From the NCBI RefSeq assembly GCF_019931575.1, contig NZ_CP082923.1, positions 2,976,001 through 3,040,000 of the forward strand: a DNA stretch of 64,000 nucleotides, in the 5' to 3' direction. The notes below the pieces were generated by a model, which was given only the letters and a program-made list of their open reading frames with translations, did not search any database and was not told where the DNA came from. The position numbers and the translations under genes are program-made. Positions 27,001-35,583 of this stretch are shown piece after piece (within the stretch, counting starts at the first letter, position 1; every line of letters starts with the position of its first letter). This DNA is from Caulobacter segnis (lineage in GTDB: Bacteria > Pseudomonadota > Alphaproteobacteria > Caulobacterales > Caulobacteraceae).

Positions 27001-27636
27001 TCAGGCGACCTCCTCTTGGGCGGCCTTGGCGGCCTGGGCGAAGTCCGGCATCGGCTGGAACCAGGGCTGGGCCTCGACCCGCGCGAGCCACGCCCGGACG
27101 TTCGGATACGCATCCAGCGACACCCCGCCCTCCGGCGCGTGGGCGACGTAGCTGTAGCAGGCCAGGTCCGCGAGCGTGACATGGTCGGCGGCCAGGAACG
27201 TCCTGTCCGCCAGGTGGCCGTCCATGAAGATCAGGACCCGGCCAGCGATCCGCGCGGCGCGGACCGGGTCGTCGGGCAGGCCGAACAGCGCGATCATCCG
27301 CGCCACCGCCGGGCCGTGCATGACCTCGCCCGCCGCGATCGACAGCCAGCGCTGCACCGAGGCCGCCGCGGCCGGCTCCTCCGGCAGCCAGGGACCGTCC
27401 GGGGCGTAGCGGCGCGCGAGATAGACGAGGATGGCGTTGCTGTCGACCAGGGTCAGGTCGCCGTCCTGCAGCACAGGAATCTGGCCAAGCGGATTGCGCG
27501 CCAGGAAGGCCGGCGACGCCCGCACGTCCTTCGGCGAGTCCGCGAACACGTAGCTCAGGCCCAGGGCGTTCAGCATCAGGGCCACCCGGTGGGTGTGCCC
27601 CGACAGGCCCGTGCCGTGCAGAACGATGGCGGCCAT
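27001..27636 (-). CDS. Glutathione S-transferase family protein
   Basis: This is a 211-residue protein of standard GST length. The N-terminal thioredoxin-like domain has LHGTGLSGHTHRVALML and the glutathione-binding QIPVLQDGD-x-TLVDSNAI motif (residues ~52-70). An all-helical C-terminal domain carries VTLADLACYSYV. It probably conjugates or isomerises an electrophile using glutathione. The ATG at 27636 has GGAG seven bases upstream. It is divergent from a LysR gene, whose operator-like repeat lies between them, and is coupled to the flavin-binding protein gene downstream. Confidence 0.87.
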   Translation of the reverse strand: MAAIVLHGTGLSGHTHRVALMLNALGLSYVFADSPKDVRASPAFLARNPLGQIPVLQDGDLTLVDSNAILVYLARRYAPDGPWLPEEPAAAASVQRWLSIAAGEVMHGPAVARMIALFGLPDDPVRAARIAGRVLIFMDGHLADRTFLAADHVTLADLACYSYVAHAPEGGVSLDAYPNVRAWLARVEAQPWFQPMPDFAQAAKAAQEEVA

Positions 27637-27675
27637 GGGAGATCTCCGGCGCGTTGCGATGACGGCATATTGGCC

Positions 27676-27692
27676 ATTGCGCGCAACGCAAT
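27676..27692. promoter_or_regulatory. LysR-type operator between GST and LysR genes
   Basis: The inverted repeat ATTGCG-N5-CGCAAT (17 bp) lies in the 103-bp divergent gap and contains the T-N11-A pattern typical of LysR binding sites. It is most likely the target of the regulator encoded at 27740. Confidence 0.55.
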
Positions 27693-27739
27693 GAATTGAA
27701 CAAATCCGCAATATATTTTTCCATTTCACGGAATTGCGG

Positions 27740-28639
27740 ATGGATCGCCTCGACGAGCTTTCCCTGCTGGTGGCGGTGATCGACGCCGGCGGCCTGGCCG
27801 CCGCCGGGCGGCGCTTGCGGCGTTCGCCCGCCGCCATGACCCGGGCCTTGGCGGCGCTGGAGGAACGGGCCGGCGCGCGCCTGATCGAACGCACCACGCG
27901 GCGCCTGGCCCCGACCGAGGCCGGCCGCGAACTGGCCGAGCGGGCCCGCCGACTGCTGGCCGACTACGAGGCGGCGCTGGAGACCTCGGCCCCCGACGCC
28001 GTGCGCGGCCTGCTGCGCGTCACGGGCCCGACGGTGTTCGGCGGCCGCTACCTGGCGCCGGTGATCAACGCCTTCCTGGCCGAACACCCGGACGTGCGCG
28101 CCGAGGTCACCCTGCATGACCGCAACCTCGACCTGATCGAGTCCGAGCTGCACGTCGCCCTGCGCATCGGAGCGCTGGCCGACTCCAGCCTGGTGGCGCG
28201 GCGGGTGGGCGGCGTTCGCCGGGTCACCATCGCCGCCCCCGCCTATCTCGCCCGGCGCGGCGAGCCGAAGACACCGGCCGATCTCGCGCGCCACGAGACC
28301 GTCCTGACCACGGCCGTCTCGGCCACGCCGGAATGGCGGTTCGAGGCCGGCGGCCGGCCCCGCGCCGTGCGGCTGGATCCGCGCCTGCGGATCAACGACG
28401 TCGAGGCCGCACTGGCCGCCGTGCTGGCGGGCCACGGGATCGGCCGCGCCCTCTCCTACCAGGTCGCCGACGACCTGGCGGCCGGACGGCTGGTGCGCCT
28501 GCTGCCCGACTTCGAGCCCCCGCCCCTGCCCGTCCAACTGCTCACCGCTGGCGGCCGCTTCATGCCGCCGCTGGCGCGGGCGTTCCTGGACTACGCCGCG
28601 CCTCGGCTGGAACGGCTGGCGGTGCTGCGCGACGCCTGA
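27740..28639 (+). CDS. LysR-family transcriptional regulator
   Basis: The 299-residue protein has the LysR winged helix-turn-helix at residues 1-60 (LVAVIDAGGLAAAGRRL; the recognition helix follows) and a periplasmic-binding-like effector domain (about 88-290). The frame also allows TTG at 27734, but ATG at 27740 gives the normal start (MDRLDELSLL). It is divergent from the GST/flavin-protein operon and probably regulates it and itself through the repeat at 27676-27692. Confidence 0.87.
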   Translation: MDRLDELSLLVAVIDAGGLAAAGRRLRRSPAAMTRALAALEERAGARLIERTTRRLAPTEAGRELAERARRLLADYEAALETSAPDAVRGLLRVTGPTVFGGRYLAPVINAFLAEHPDVRAEVTLHDRNLDLIESELHVALRIGALADSSLVARRVGGVRRVTIAAPAYLARRGEPKTPADLARHETVLTTAVSATPEWRFEAGGRPRAVRLDPRLRINDVEAALAAVLAGHGIGRALSYQVADDLAAGRLVRLLPDFEPPPLPVQLLTAGGRFMPPLARAFLDYAAPRLERLAVLRDA

Positions 28640-28710
28640 CAAACCGTCGTTTTCTCGGAGCCGTCGCGTCCGCCCGGCGTTGATGCCACGCGTAGAAAAG
28701 AGGTGGCGTC

Positions 28711-31038
28711 ATGAGCTCATTTTCCCGCCGGGACACGATCACTCGGCCGATCTTCCAATGGGCCAAGGGCGTGCTGCCCGCCCTGTCGGAAACCGAGCGC
28801 GACGCCATCGAGGCCGGCGACACCTGGTGGGACGCGGCGCTGTTCACCGGCGATCCCGACTGGAACGAACTGCTCGCCTTTCCCAAGCCGACACTGAGCC
28901 CCGACGAGAAGGCCTTCATGGACGGTCCGGTCGAGACCCTGTGCGCCATGCTCGATGACTGGCGCATGACCTGGGAGACCCGCGACCTGCCGCCTGAGGT
29001 CTGGGACTTCCTGAAGCGCGAGAAGTTCTTCGGCATGATCATCCCGAAGGAACACGGTGGTCTGGGCTTTTCGGCGTTCGGCCACGCCGAGATCGTCCGC
29101 AAGATCGCCACCCGCTCGACCTCGGCGGCGGTGACGGCGATGGTGCCCAACTCCCTGGGTCCGGGCGAATTGATCCTGCGGTTCGGGACCCGGGATCAGC
29201 AGGACTACTGGCTGCCGCGCCTCGCCGACGGGCGCGAGATCCCCGCCTTCGGCCTGACCAGCCCCGAGGCCGGCTCCGACGCCTCGGCCATGACCGACGA
29301 GGGCGTGGTCTGTCGCGGGACCTGGAAGGGCGAAACTGTGCTGGGCGTACGCCTGAACTGGCACAAGCGCTACATCACCCTGGGACCGGTCTGCACGGTG
29401 CTGGGCCTGGCCTTCAAGCTGCGCGATCCCGACCGCCTGCTGGGCGGCGCGGAAGACATCGGCATCACCTGCGCCCTCGTCCCGACCGACACCCCCGGGG
29501 TCAGTATCGGCCGCCGGCACCTGCCGGCCTTCCAGACTTTCCAGAACGGTCCCAACTGGGGCGAGGAAGTATTCATCCCTCTGGGCCTGATCATCGGCGG
29601 CGCCGAGCGCGCCGGCCAGGGCTGGAAGATGCTGATGACCGCCCTGGCGGCGGGGCGCGGCATCTCCCTGCCCGCCATGTCCGGCGCGGCGGCGGCCTAC
29701 AGCGCCCTGACCACCGGCGCCTACGCCCGGGTGCGCCAGCAGTTCGGCATCGCCATCGGCAAGTTCGAGGGCGTGCAGGAACGCCTGGCTCGCATCGCCG
29801 GCAACGCCTACCTGGTCGACGGCGCCCGGCGGCTGACCTGCGCCGGCCTCGACATGGGCAAGCATCCGTCGGTGATCTCGGCCCTGTTGAAGTCCGGCGC
29901 GACCGAGCGGATGCGCACGGTCGTCAACGACGCCATGGACGTCCACGGCGGCAAGGCGATCATGGAGGGCCCGCGCAACTACATGGGCAGCCAGTACCGC
30001 GCCGTGCCGGTCGGGATCACGGTCGAGGGCGCCAATATCCTGACCCGCAGCCTGATGGTGTTCGGCCAGGGCGCGATCCGGGCCCACCCGTACATGCTGC
30101 GCGAAATCCTGGCGCTGGGCGAGGATGACGAGGCCAAGGGCCTGGCGGACTTCGACCAGGCGTTCTGGGAGCATGTCGCCCACGCCCTGCGCAATGGGAT
30201 CAGGGCCACGGCCCGCGCCTGGACCGACGGCGCCCTGTCGCCCGCGCCTGACGCCGGCCGCGCCAGCCGCTTCTATCGCAAGCTGGGCCGCTATAGCGCC
30301 GCCTTCGCCCTGACTTCGGACATCGCCCTGCTGACCCTGGGCGGGGAACTGAAGCGCAAGGAGATGCTGTCGGCCCGCCTCGGCGACATTCTCTCCGAGA
30401 TGTACTTCCTGTCCGGCGCCCTGAAGCGCTGGGAGGACGAGGGCCGGCAGGACGCCGACTTCCCGCTGCTGGACTGGTGCGCCCAGACCGCCTTCGCCAC
30501 GATCGAGCAGCGCTTCGACGAGATCTTCGCCAACCTGCCCAACCGCCTGGCGGGGTGGCTGCTGCGGGCGGCCGTGTTGCCGCTCGGGGCCCGCCGGCGA
30601 GGCCCCTCGGACCGTGTCACCCGCGCCTGCGCCGACCTGATCCTCCACCCCTCGCCCACCCGCGACCGCCTGGTCGAGGGCGTCTATGTCGGCGGCGAGG
30701 ACGAGGCGATCGGCCAGTTGATCGACGCCTTCGAGCGCGTCGTAGCCACCCAGCCGATCCACGATCGCCTGAAGGACCAGGGTGTCCGGAACTGGAAGGA
30801 TGGCCTGGACAAGGGATTGCTCACGCCCGACGAGACCAGCGCCCTGGCGGCCGCCGACGAGGCCGTCGCCAAGGTGATCGCGGTCGACGACTTCGCGGCC
30901 GAGGAGCTGACGACCCGCGAGGTCACGCCTGTCCAGCCGCGCGTCCTGGCCAGGAGCCCTCGCGCCGCGGCGGCCGTTGAACCGCGGATCGACCGCGAAC
31001 CCCGCGCGTTCGGCGACGAGACGACATCTCCCACCTGA
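28711..31038 (+). CDS. fadE: Acyl-CoA dehydrogenase, long FadE type
   Basis: The 775-residue protein matches the long proteobacterial FadE class. An acyl-CoA dehydrogenase core (residues ~80-480) carries FFGMIIPKEHGGLGFSA, the FAD/substrate segment FGLTSPEAGSDAS, and NDAMDVHGGKAIMEGPRNYMG. A C-terminal DUF1974-type extension of about 280 residues follows. It catalyses the first oxidation step of fatty acid beta-oxidation. GAGGTGGCGTC precedes the ATG. It appears monocistronic; the short gap to the next gene (80 bp) holds no clear terminator. Relation to the neighbouring carbohydrate loci is not evident. Confidence 0.92.
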   Translation: MSSFSRRDTITRPIFQWAKGVLPALSETERDAIEAGDTWWDAALFTGDPDWNELLAFPKPTLSPDEKAFMDGPVETLCAMLDDWRMTWETRDLPPEVWDFLKREKFFGMIIPKEHGGLGFSAFGHAEIVRKIATRSTSAAVTAMVPNSLGPGELILRFGTRDQQDYWLPRLADGREIPAFGLTSPEAGSDASAMTDEGVVCRGTWKGETVLGVRLNWHKRYITLGPVCTVLGLAFKLRDPDRLLGGAEDIGITCALVPTDTPGVSIGRRHLPAFQTFQNGPNWGEEVFIPLGLIIGGAERAGQGWKMLMTALAAGRGISLPAMSGAAAAYSALTTGAYARVRQQFGIAIGKFEGVQERLARIAGNAYLVDGARRLTCAGLDMGKHPSVISALLKSGATERMRTVVNDAMDVHGGKAIMEGPRNYMGSQYRAVPVGITVEGANILTRSLMVFGQGAIRAHPYMLREILALGEDDEAKGLADFDQAFWEHVAHALRNGIRATARAWTDGALSPAPDAGRASRFYRKLGRYSAAFALTSDIALLTLGGELKRKEMLSARLGDILSEMYFLSGALKRWEDEGRQDADFPLLDWCAQTAFATIEQRFDEIFANLPNRLAGWLLRAAVLPLGARRRGPSDRVTRACADLILHPSPTRDRLVEGVYVGGEDEAIGQLIDAFERVVATQPIHDRLKDQGVRNWKDGLDKGLLTPDETSALAAADEAVAKVIAVDDFAAEELTTREVTPVQPRVLARSPRAAAAVEPRIDREPRAFGDETTSPT

Positions 31039-31118
31039 CAAACACCGCCTTGGAGCCAGCGCTCGGCCCGCTGTAGAACTGCGGTACGGCGCTGAGTCTC
31101 CGGAAGGTCGGTGGGTCC

Positions 31119-32066
31119 ATGCATACGCAGAGAATTCTGGTCACGGGCGGCGCGGGTTTCGTCGGTTCGCATCTTTGCGACCGGCTGCTGGCGTCCGGCG
31201 CGGAAGTGCTCTGCGTCGACAACTACTATACCGGCTCACGCCTGAACGTGGCGCAGAACCTGGCCAATCCGCGCTTTGAGCTGCTGCGGCACGACGTGAC
31301 CATGCCGCTGTATGTCGAGGTCGACCAGATCTACAACCTGGCCTGCCCCGCGAGCCCCGTGCACTACCAGTTCGACCCGGTGCAGACGACCAAGACCAGC
31401 GTCCACGGCGCCATCAACATGCTGGGCCTGGCCAAGCGGGTGAAGGCCAAGATCCTGCAGGCCTCGACCTCCGAGGTGTACGGCGACCCTTCGATCCATC
31501 CGCAGGTCGAGAGCTACTGGGGCAACGTCAATCCGATCGGCATCCGCTCGTGCTACGACGAGGGCAAGCGCTGCGCCGAGACCCTGTTCTTCGACTACTG
31601 GCGCCAGCACAGGCTGCAGATCAAGGTGGCGCGGATCTTCAACACCTACGGCCCGCGCATGCACCCGAACGACGGGCGCGTGGTGTCGAACTTCATCGTC
31701 CAGGCGCTGAAGGGCGAGGACATCACCCTGTATGGCGACGGCAATCAGACCCGCTCGTTCTGCTATGTCGACGATCTGGTCGAGGGCCTGATCCGCCTGA
31801 TGAACACCGGCGACGACGTCACCGGCCCCATCAACCTGGGCAATCCGGTCGAGTTCACGATGAAGCAGCTCGCGGACCTTGTCGTGGAGCTGACCGGCAG
31901 TAAGTCGGTTCTGGTCCACCGCCCCCTGCCCTCCGACGACCCGCGCCAACGCCAGCCCGACATCACCCTGGCCAAGCAGCACCTGGACTGGACGCCGACG
32001 GCGCCGCTGAAGGTCGGGCTGATGAAGACGATCGAATATTTCGACGATCTGCTGAAGGCCGCCTAG
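31119..32066 (+). CDS. UDP-glucuronate decarboxylase (UDP-xylose synthase)
   Basis: The 315-residue extended SDR has the NAD-binding [10 protein letters not shown] (residues 9-18), the family hallmark [13 protein letters not shown] (about 72-84), the Ser/Tyr/Lys set ASTSEVYGD and SCYDEGKR, and the [10 protein letters not shown] and [13 protein letters not shown] motifs. It converts UDP-glucuronate to UDP-xylose for polysaccharide or glycan assembly. It stands alone between fadE and a TonB-dependent receptor gene, so the end product is not indicated by context. Confidence 0.93.
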   Translation: MHTQRILVTGGAGFVGSHLCDRLLASGAEVLCVDNYYTGSRLNVAQNLANPRFELLRHDVTMPLYVEVDQIYNLACPASPVHYQFDPVQTTKTSVHGAINMLGLAKRVKAKILQASTSEVYGDPSIHPQVESYWGNVNPIGIRSCYDEGKRCAETLFFDYWRQHRLQIKVARIFNTYGPRMHPNDGRVVSNFIVQALKGEDITLYGDGNQTRSFCYVDDLVEGLIRLMNTGDDVTGPINLGNPVEFTMKQLADLVVELTGSKSVLVHRPLPSDDPRQRQPDITLAKQHLDWTPTAPLKVGLMKTIEYFDDLLKAA

Positions 32067-32092
32067 GTCGCTGCGCCCGCAGCTGATCGCGG

Positions 32093-32108
32093 GGTGACAA
32101 ACGTCACC
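32093..32108. promoter_or_regulatory. Inverted repeat upstream of the TonB receptor gene
   Basis: GGTGAC-N4-GTCACC is a perfect 6-bp inverted repeat about 75 bp upstream of the receptor start. Its symmetry and position suggest an operator. The regulator is unknown. Confidence 0.4.
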
Positions 32109-32183
32109 TCGAACGCGTGATCCCAGGCACTGCAACGCTTTGAGTCGTTCCGGCAGGTTCCTCGCAACAGAGGAGACCTCCCT

Positions 32184-34406
32184 ATGACCTTCCCGCCGCG
32201 CCGCGCCGCCCTGCTGGCCGCCACGGGCCTGGCCGCGATCAGCGCCAGCGCCCACGCTCAAACAGCGACGCCTTCCGCCCCGGCCAAGAAGGAGCAGCCC
32301 AACCAGGTGCAGGGCGTCACCGTCACCGCGCCCTCGGCCCAGGACATCAAGACCTCGATCGACCGCCGCAGCTACAGCCTGGGCAAGGACCTGCAGGCCA
32401 CCACCGGTTCGGTCGCCGACGTGCTGCGCAACGTCCCCTCGGTGCAGGTCGACGTGCAGGGCAATGTCAGCCTGCGCGGCGACAGCAACGTCACCATCAT
32501 GATCGACGGCAAGCCCTCGGGCATGTTCAAGGGCGAGAACCGTGGCCAGGTGCTGCAGCAGATCCCCGCCAGCCAGTTCGAACGGGTCGAGGTGATGACC
32601 AACCCGTCGGCCGCCTTCAGCCCCGAGGGCACGGCCGGCATCATCAACCTGATCACCAAGCAGCAGCGCGGCGTCGGCACGACCGGCTCGGTCCGCGCCA
32701 ATGTCGGCACGGAAGGTCGCAAGAACGGCAGCGTCACCCTGGCCCGCAACACCAAGCGCCTGACCCTGTCGGGCGACGCCGGCTGGCGGCGCGACAAGGC
32801 CAAGGGCGAGATCACCGACGACCGCCAGCGCCTGGACACCGCCTCAGGCCAGTACGCGACCAGCCGGCAGAAGATCGGCTTCGCCAGCCACGGCCAGTCG
32901 CACAACGCCCGCGGCGGGGTCGACTACGACCTGGACAAGCAGACCCGGCTCAGCGCCGAGGTCCGCTACAACGACATGGAGTTCGACTCCAAGGCCGGCG
33001 CGACCTATCAGGGCCTGGATCCGGCCGGAAAACCCAGCGTCGCCTATACCCGGCTGGTCGACGGCGTGATGAAGCGCTCGGTGGCCGGCGTCTCGGGAGA
33101 TCTGCGCCGCAAGCTGTCCGGCGACGAGCACGAGTTCACGCTGCACGCCAGCCTGGAGCGCACCCGCGACCGCCAGATCAACGACGCCGACGGCTTCAAC
33201 CAGCTTCCCACGGCCTCGACCTATGTCGAGCACGTCAGCATCGGCGACGAGCTGGTCCAGGGCCGGCTCAAGGCCGAGTACAAACGGCCCCTGCCCGGCG
33301 GCGCCAAGCTGGTCGCCGGCTATGAGCTGCAGGTCGACGACAACGACTACGACAACTTCGGCGCCCGCGGACCGACCTCGGGGTCGCTGACGGTCGATCC
33401 GTCCCTGACCAACCAGTTCAAGTACGATCAGACGGTCCACGCCCTCTATGTCACCTACAACCGGCCGATGGGCGACTGGACGGTGATGCCGGGCCTGCGC
33501 GTCGAAGAGGTCAAGATCGACACCAACCAGGTCACCTCGAACCTGAAGGACGGCTATGACTATCTGCGCGCCTATCCCTCGCTGCACGTGCAGTACAAGG
33601 TCGACGACGGCCGCCAGGTCAACGCCAGCTACAGCCGCCGCATCCAGCGCCCGACGCCGGGCGACCTGAACCCGTACCGGATCTATCAGGACCCCTATAA
33701 CTACCGTCAGGGCGACCCGCGCCTGAAGCCGCAGACCACGGACTCGTTCGAGGTCGCCTACCAGATGCGCAAGGGCTTCAACTACTATCTGGGCACGCTC
33801 TATTGGCGCGAGGCGCGTGACGGCGTCACCGACGTGCTGCGCGAACTGCCGGGCGGCGCCCTGCTGACCACCAAGGCCAACCTGGCCAAGAGCCGCAGCG
33901 GCGGCCTGGAGCTGGTCGCCAACGCCCGGATCACGCCCAAGGTCTCGTACACGATCAGCGGCAATACGGCCTGGACCGAGATCGGCGCCACCGACCTGGG
34001 CTTCCCCGACAAGCGCTCGGCCTGGACTGTCTCGGGCTACGCGGCGCTGAACGTGCAGGCCACGCCCAAGGACTTCGTCCAGGTCAGCGGCTTCGCCATC
34101 GGCAAGCGCCTGACGCCGCAGGGCTATCGCGAGCCGACCGGTATGCTGAACCTGGGCTATCGCCACAAGTTCAACGACCGCCTGTCGGGCGTGGTGACGG
34201 TCCAAGACGCGCTGAAGACCTTCGGCGACAAGCTGGTCATCAACACCGCCGCCCTGAAAGACCGCCGGACCATGGACCTGGACCTGCGGGCGATCTTCGT
34301 CGGCTTCACCTACGGCTTCGGCGGCAACGGCGTTCCGAACCCGCGCCGACCGCGCGAACCGGCCTTCGACTTCGGAACGCCGGGCGGCGGCGTCGGCCCG
34401 ATGTAG
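32184..34406 (+). CDS. TonB-dependent outer membrane receptor
   Basis: The 740-residue protein has a signal peptide (residues 1-26, ending AHAQ) and a plug domain with VADVLRNVPSVQVD and VSLRGDSNVTIMIDGKP (about 75-115). A long beta-barrel ends in alternating hydrophobic residues (AIFVGFTYGFGG). It resembles the outer-membrane beta-barrel family 3 type of receptor rather than the larger Xanthomonas/Caulobacter class found elsewhere in this window. The ligand cannot be read from the sequence. A strong GAGGAG ribosome site precedes the ATG. It converges on the pectin methylesterase gene with six bases between the stops. Confidence 0.88.
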   Translation: MTFPPRRAALLAATGLAAISASAHAQTATPSAPAKKEQPNQVQGVTVTAPSAQDIKTSIDRRSYSLGKDLQATTGSVADVLRNVPSVQVDVQGNVSLRGDSNVTIMIDGKPSGMFKGENRGQVLQQIPASQFERVEVMTNPSAAFSPEGTAGIINLITKQQRGVGTTGSVRANVGTEGRKNGSVTLARNTKRLTLSGDAGWRRDKAKGEITDDRQRLDTASGQYATSRQKIGFASHGQSHNARGGVDYDLDKQTRLSAEVRYNDMEFDSKAGATYQGLDPAGKPSVAYTRLVDGVMKRSVAGVSGDLRRKLSGDEHEFTLHASLERTRDRQINDADGFNQLPTASTYVEHVSIGDELVQGRLKAEYKRPLPGGAKLVAGYELQVDDNDYDNFGARGPTSGSLTVDPSLTNQFKYDQTVHALYVTYNRPMGDWTVMPGLRVEEVKIDTNQVTSNLKDGYDYLRAYPSLHVQYKVDDGRQVNASYSRRIQRPTPGDLNPYRIYQDPYNYRQGDPRLKPQTTDSFEVAYQMRKGFNYYLGTLYWREARDGVTDVLRELPGGALLTTKANLAKSRSGGLELVANARITPKVSYTISGNTAWTEIGATDLGFPDKRSAWTVSGYAALNVQATPKDFVQVSGFAIGKRLTPQGYREPTGMLNLGYRHKFNDRLSGVVTVQDALKTFGDKLVINTAALKDRRTMDLDLRAIFVGFTYGFGGNGVPNPRRPREPAFDFGTPGGGVGPM

Positions 34407-34412
34407 GTCGCG

Positions 34413-35522
34413 CTACGGTCTCCAGCCTTTCAGCAGGTTGGAGACCGTATAGGCCTTGGCCTCGCCCGCCGTCAGCTGGCGACGCCGCTTGGACGGCCTG
34501 CCTGCCCCGGGACCCCGGCTGGCGTATTCGAAGAGGCGCGCGTCCTCGGGCTGGTACATGGCCCGGCGCCCGCCCTTCAGATTGTAGTGCATCGGATACC
34601 AGGCCTCGGGGACGATGTGGTCGTCCATCCAGCACCGGACGAAGGCGGCCTGGCCGACCGCGTCCGGATTGCCATAGCGGCCGTCCGGGAAGGTCATGGT
34701 GTGCCGCCAGGGCCGGCCCAGCGCCATCGTGGCCTTGGGCATGTCTCGGTCCCGCGTCAGGCGGCAATCCAGGAACACCAGGCCGTAGGGCTGGCGGCGG
34801 TCGGTGTCGGGGGCGGCGATGAAGCCGTGGAAATCCTTGCCCGGACGGGTGCGCGAGCGGATCTCGCAACGGTCGAACACCGCCACGCCCCGGCCGTAGA
34901 TGAAGTCGACGCAACCGCTGATGAAACAGTTGCGAAACAGGCTGCGGCCGACGTCGGTGAACAGGGTGTCCTGCCAACCGGTCAGGGCCACGTCCTCGAA
35001 ATAGGCCCGGTCAGAGCCCTCGCCCAGCTTCAGCGCCGTGGCCTGGGCCCCGCTGGCGCCGGTGCGGTCGTAGTCGACCTCGGCCGGCATGTTGTGGGGA
35101 TAATCGAAGTCGTTGGCGATGGTCAGGCGCTCGGCGCGGAAACCGGGCGCGAGGACAGTCACCGTGGCGATCTCGGGCGGACCGCCTGGCCGGTTGCGGC
35201 CGGCGGCGTACTCGTCGAACACGATGACGCTGGTCGCCCTGCCCTCGCCCACCAGATGGACGTTGGGCTTGCGCACCGTCACCTGCTCGCGCCAGGTCCC
35301 GGCCGGGACGAGGATGCGGAAGGGACGCTCGCCCGAGGCCGGCGCGGCGTCCAGCGCTTCGGCCAGGGTCGCGTAGCTCTTGGCCGCGCGTGGATCGGGC
35401 TTGGCCGACAGGATGGCGTCGAAGCGCCCGGAAAGGGATCGGGGCATGGCCCAGGCCGGCGCGGCGGTCAGGCCCGCCAGCCCGGCCAGCACGACCGAGC
35501 GGCGATCAGGAAGTCTGGACAT
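34413..35522 (-). CDS. Pectin methylesterase, CE8, exported
   Basis: The 369-residue protein is a CE8 pectinesterase with a right-handed beta-helix. It has the conserved GWQDTLF (Gln of the oxyanion hole, residues ~195-201), CVDFIYGRG with the catalytic Asp, and the LGRPWR arginine motif. It demethylates homogalacturonan so that lyases can act. The N-terminus (DRRSVVLAG, residues 6-14, then a hydrophobic stretch ending AWA) looks like a Tat or Sec signal. The frame runs upstream, but the ATG at 35522 has GGAGG seven bases before it. It follows the large TonB receptor on the same strand after a 61-bp gap holding a strong hairpin. Confidence 0.92.
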   Translation of the reverse strand: MSRLPDRRSVVLAGLAGLTAAPAWAMPRSLSGRFDAILSAKPDPRAAKSYATLAEALDAAPASGERPFRILVPAGTWREQVTVRKPNVHLVGEGRATSVIVFDEYAAGRNRPGGPPEIATVTVLAPGFRAERLTIANDFDYPHNMPAEVDYDRTGASGAQATALKLGEGSDRAYFEDVALTGWQDTLFTDVGRSLFRNCFISGCVDFIYGRGVAVFDRCEIRSRTRPGKDFHGFIAAPDTDRRQPYGLVFLDCRLTRDRDMPKATMALGRPWRHTMTFPDGRYGNPDAVGQAAFVRCWMDDHIVPEAWYPMHYNLKGGRRAMYQPEDARLFEYASRGPGAGRPSKRRRQLTAGEAKAYTVSNLLKGWRP

Positions 35523-35547
35523 CGAAAAGCCTCCGCCGACAGCGGAA

Positions 35548-35575
35548 GCGGCGCGGTCCCGAGGAACCGCGCCGC
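35548..35575 (-). terminator. Hairpin between TonB receptor and pectin methylesterase genes
   Basis: There is a perfect 10-bp stem (GCGGCGCGGT / ACCGCGCCGC) with an 8-base loop and no T-tract, immediately after the receptor stop. It probably protects or partly terminates the receptor mRNA, so that receptor and esterase are made in unequal amounts. Confidence 0.5.
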
Positions 35576-35583
35576 GCCGTGGA

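Noticed and set aside
28637-32102. Recurring TGACAAAC at 28637, 31037 and 32095
   Set aside because: Two of the three are simply stop codons followed by CAAAC, and the spacing is irregular. Only the 32093-32108 repeat has symmetry of its own.
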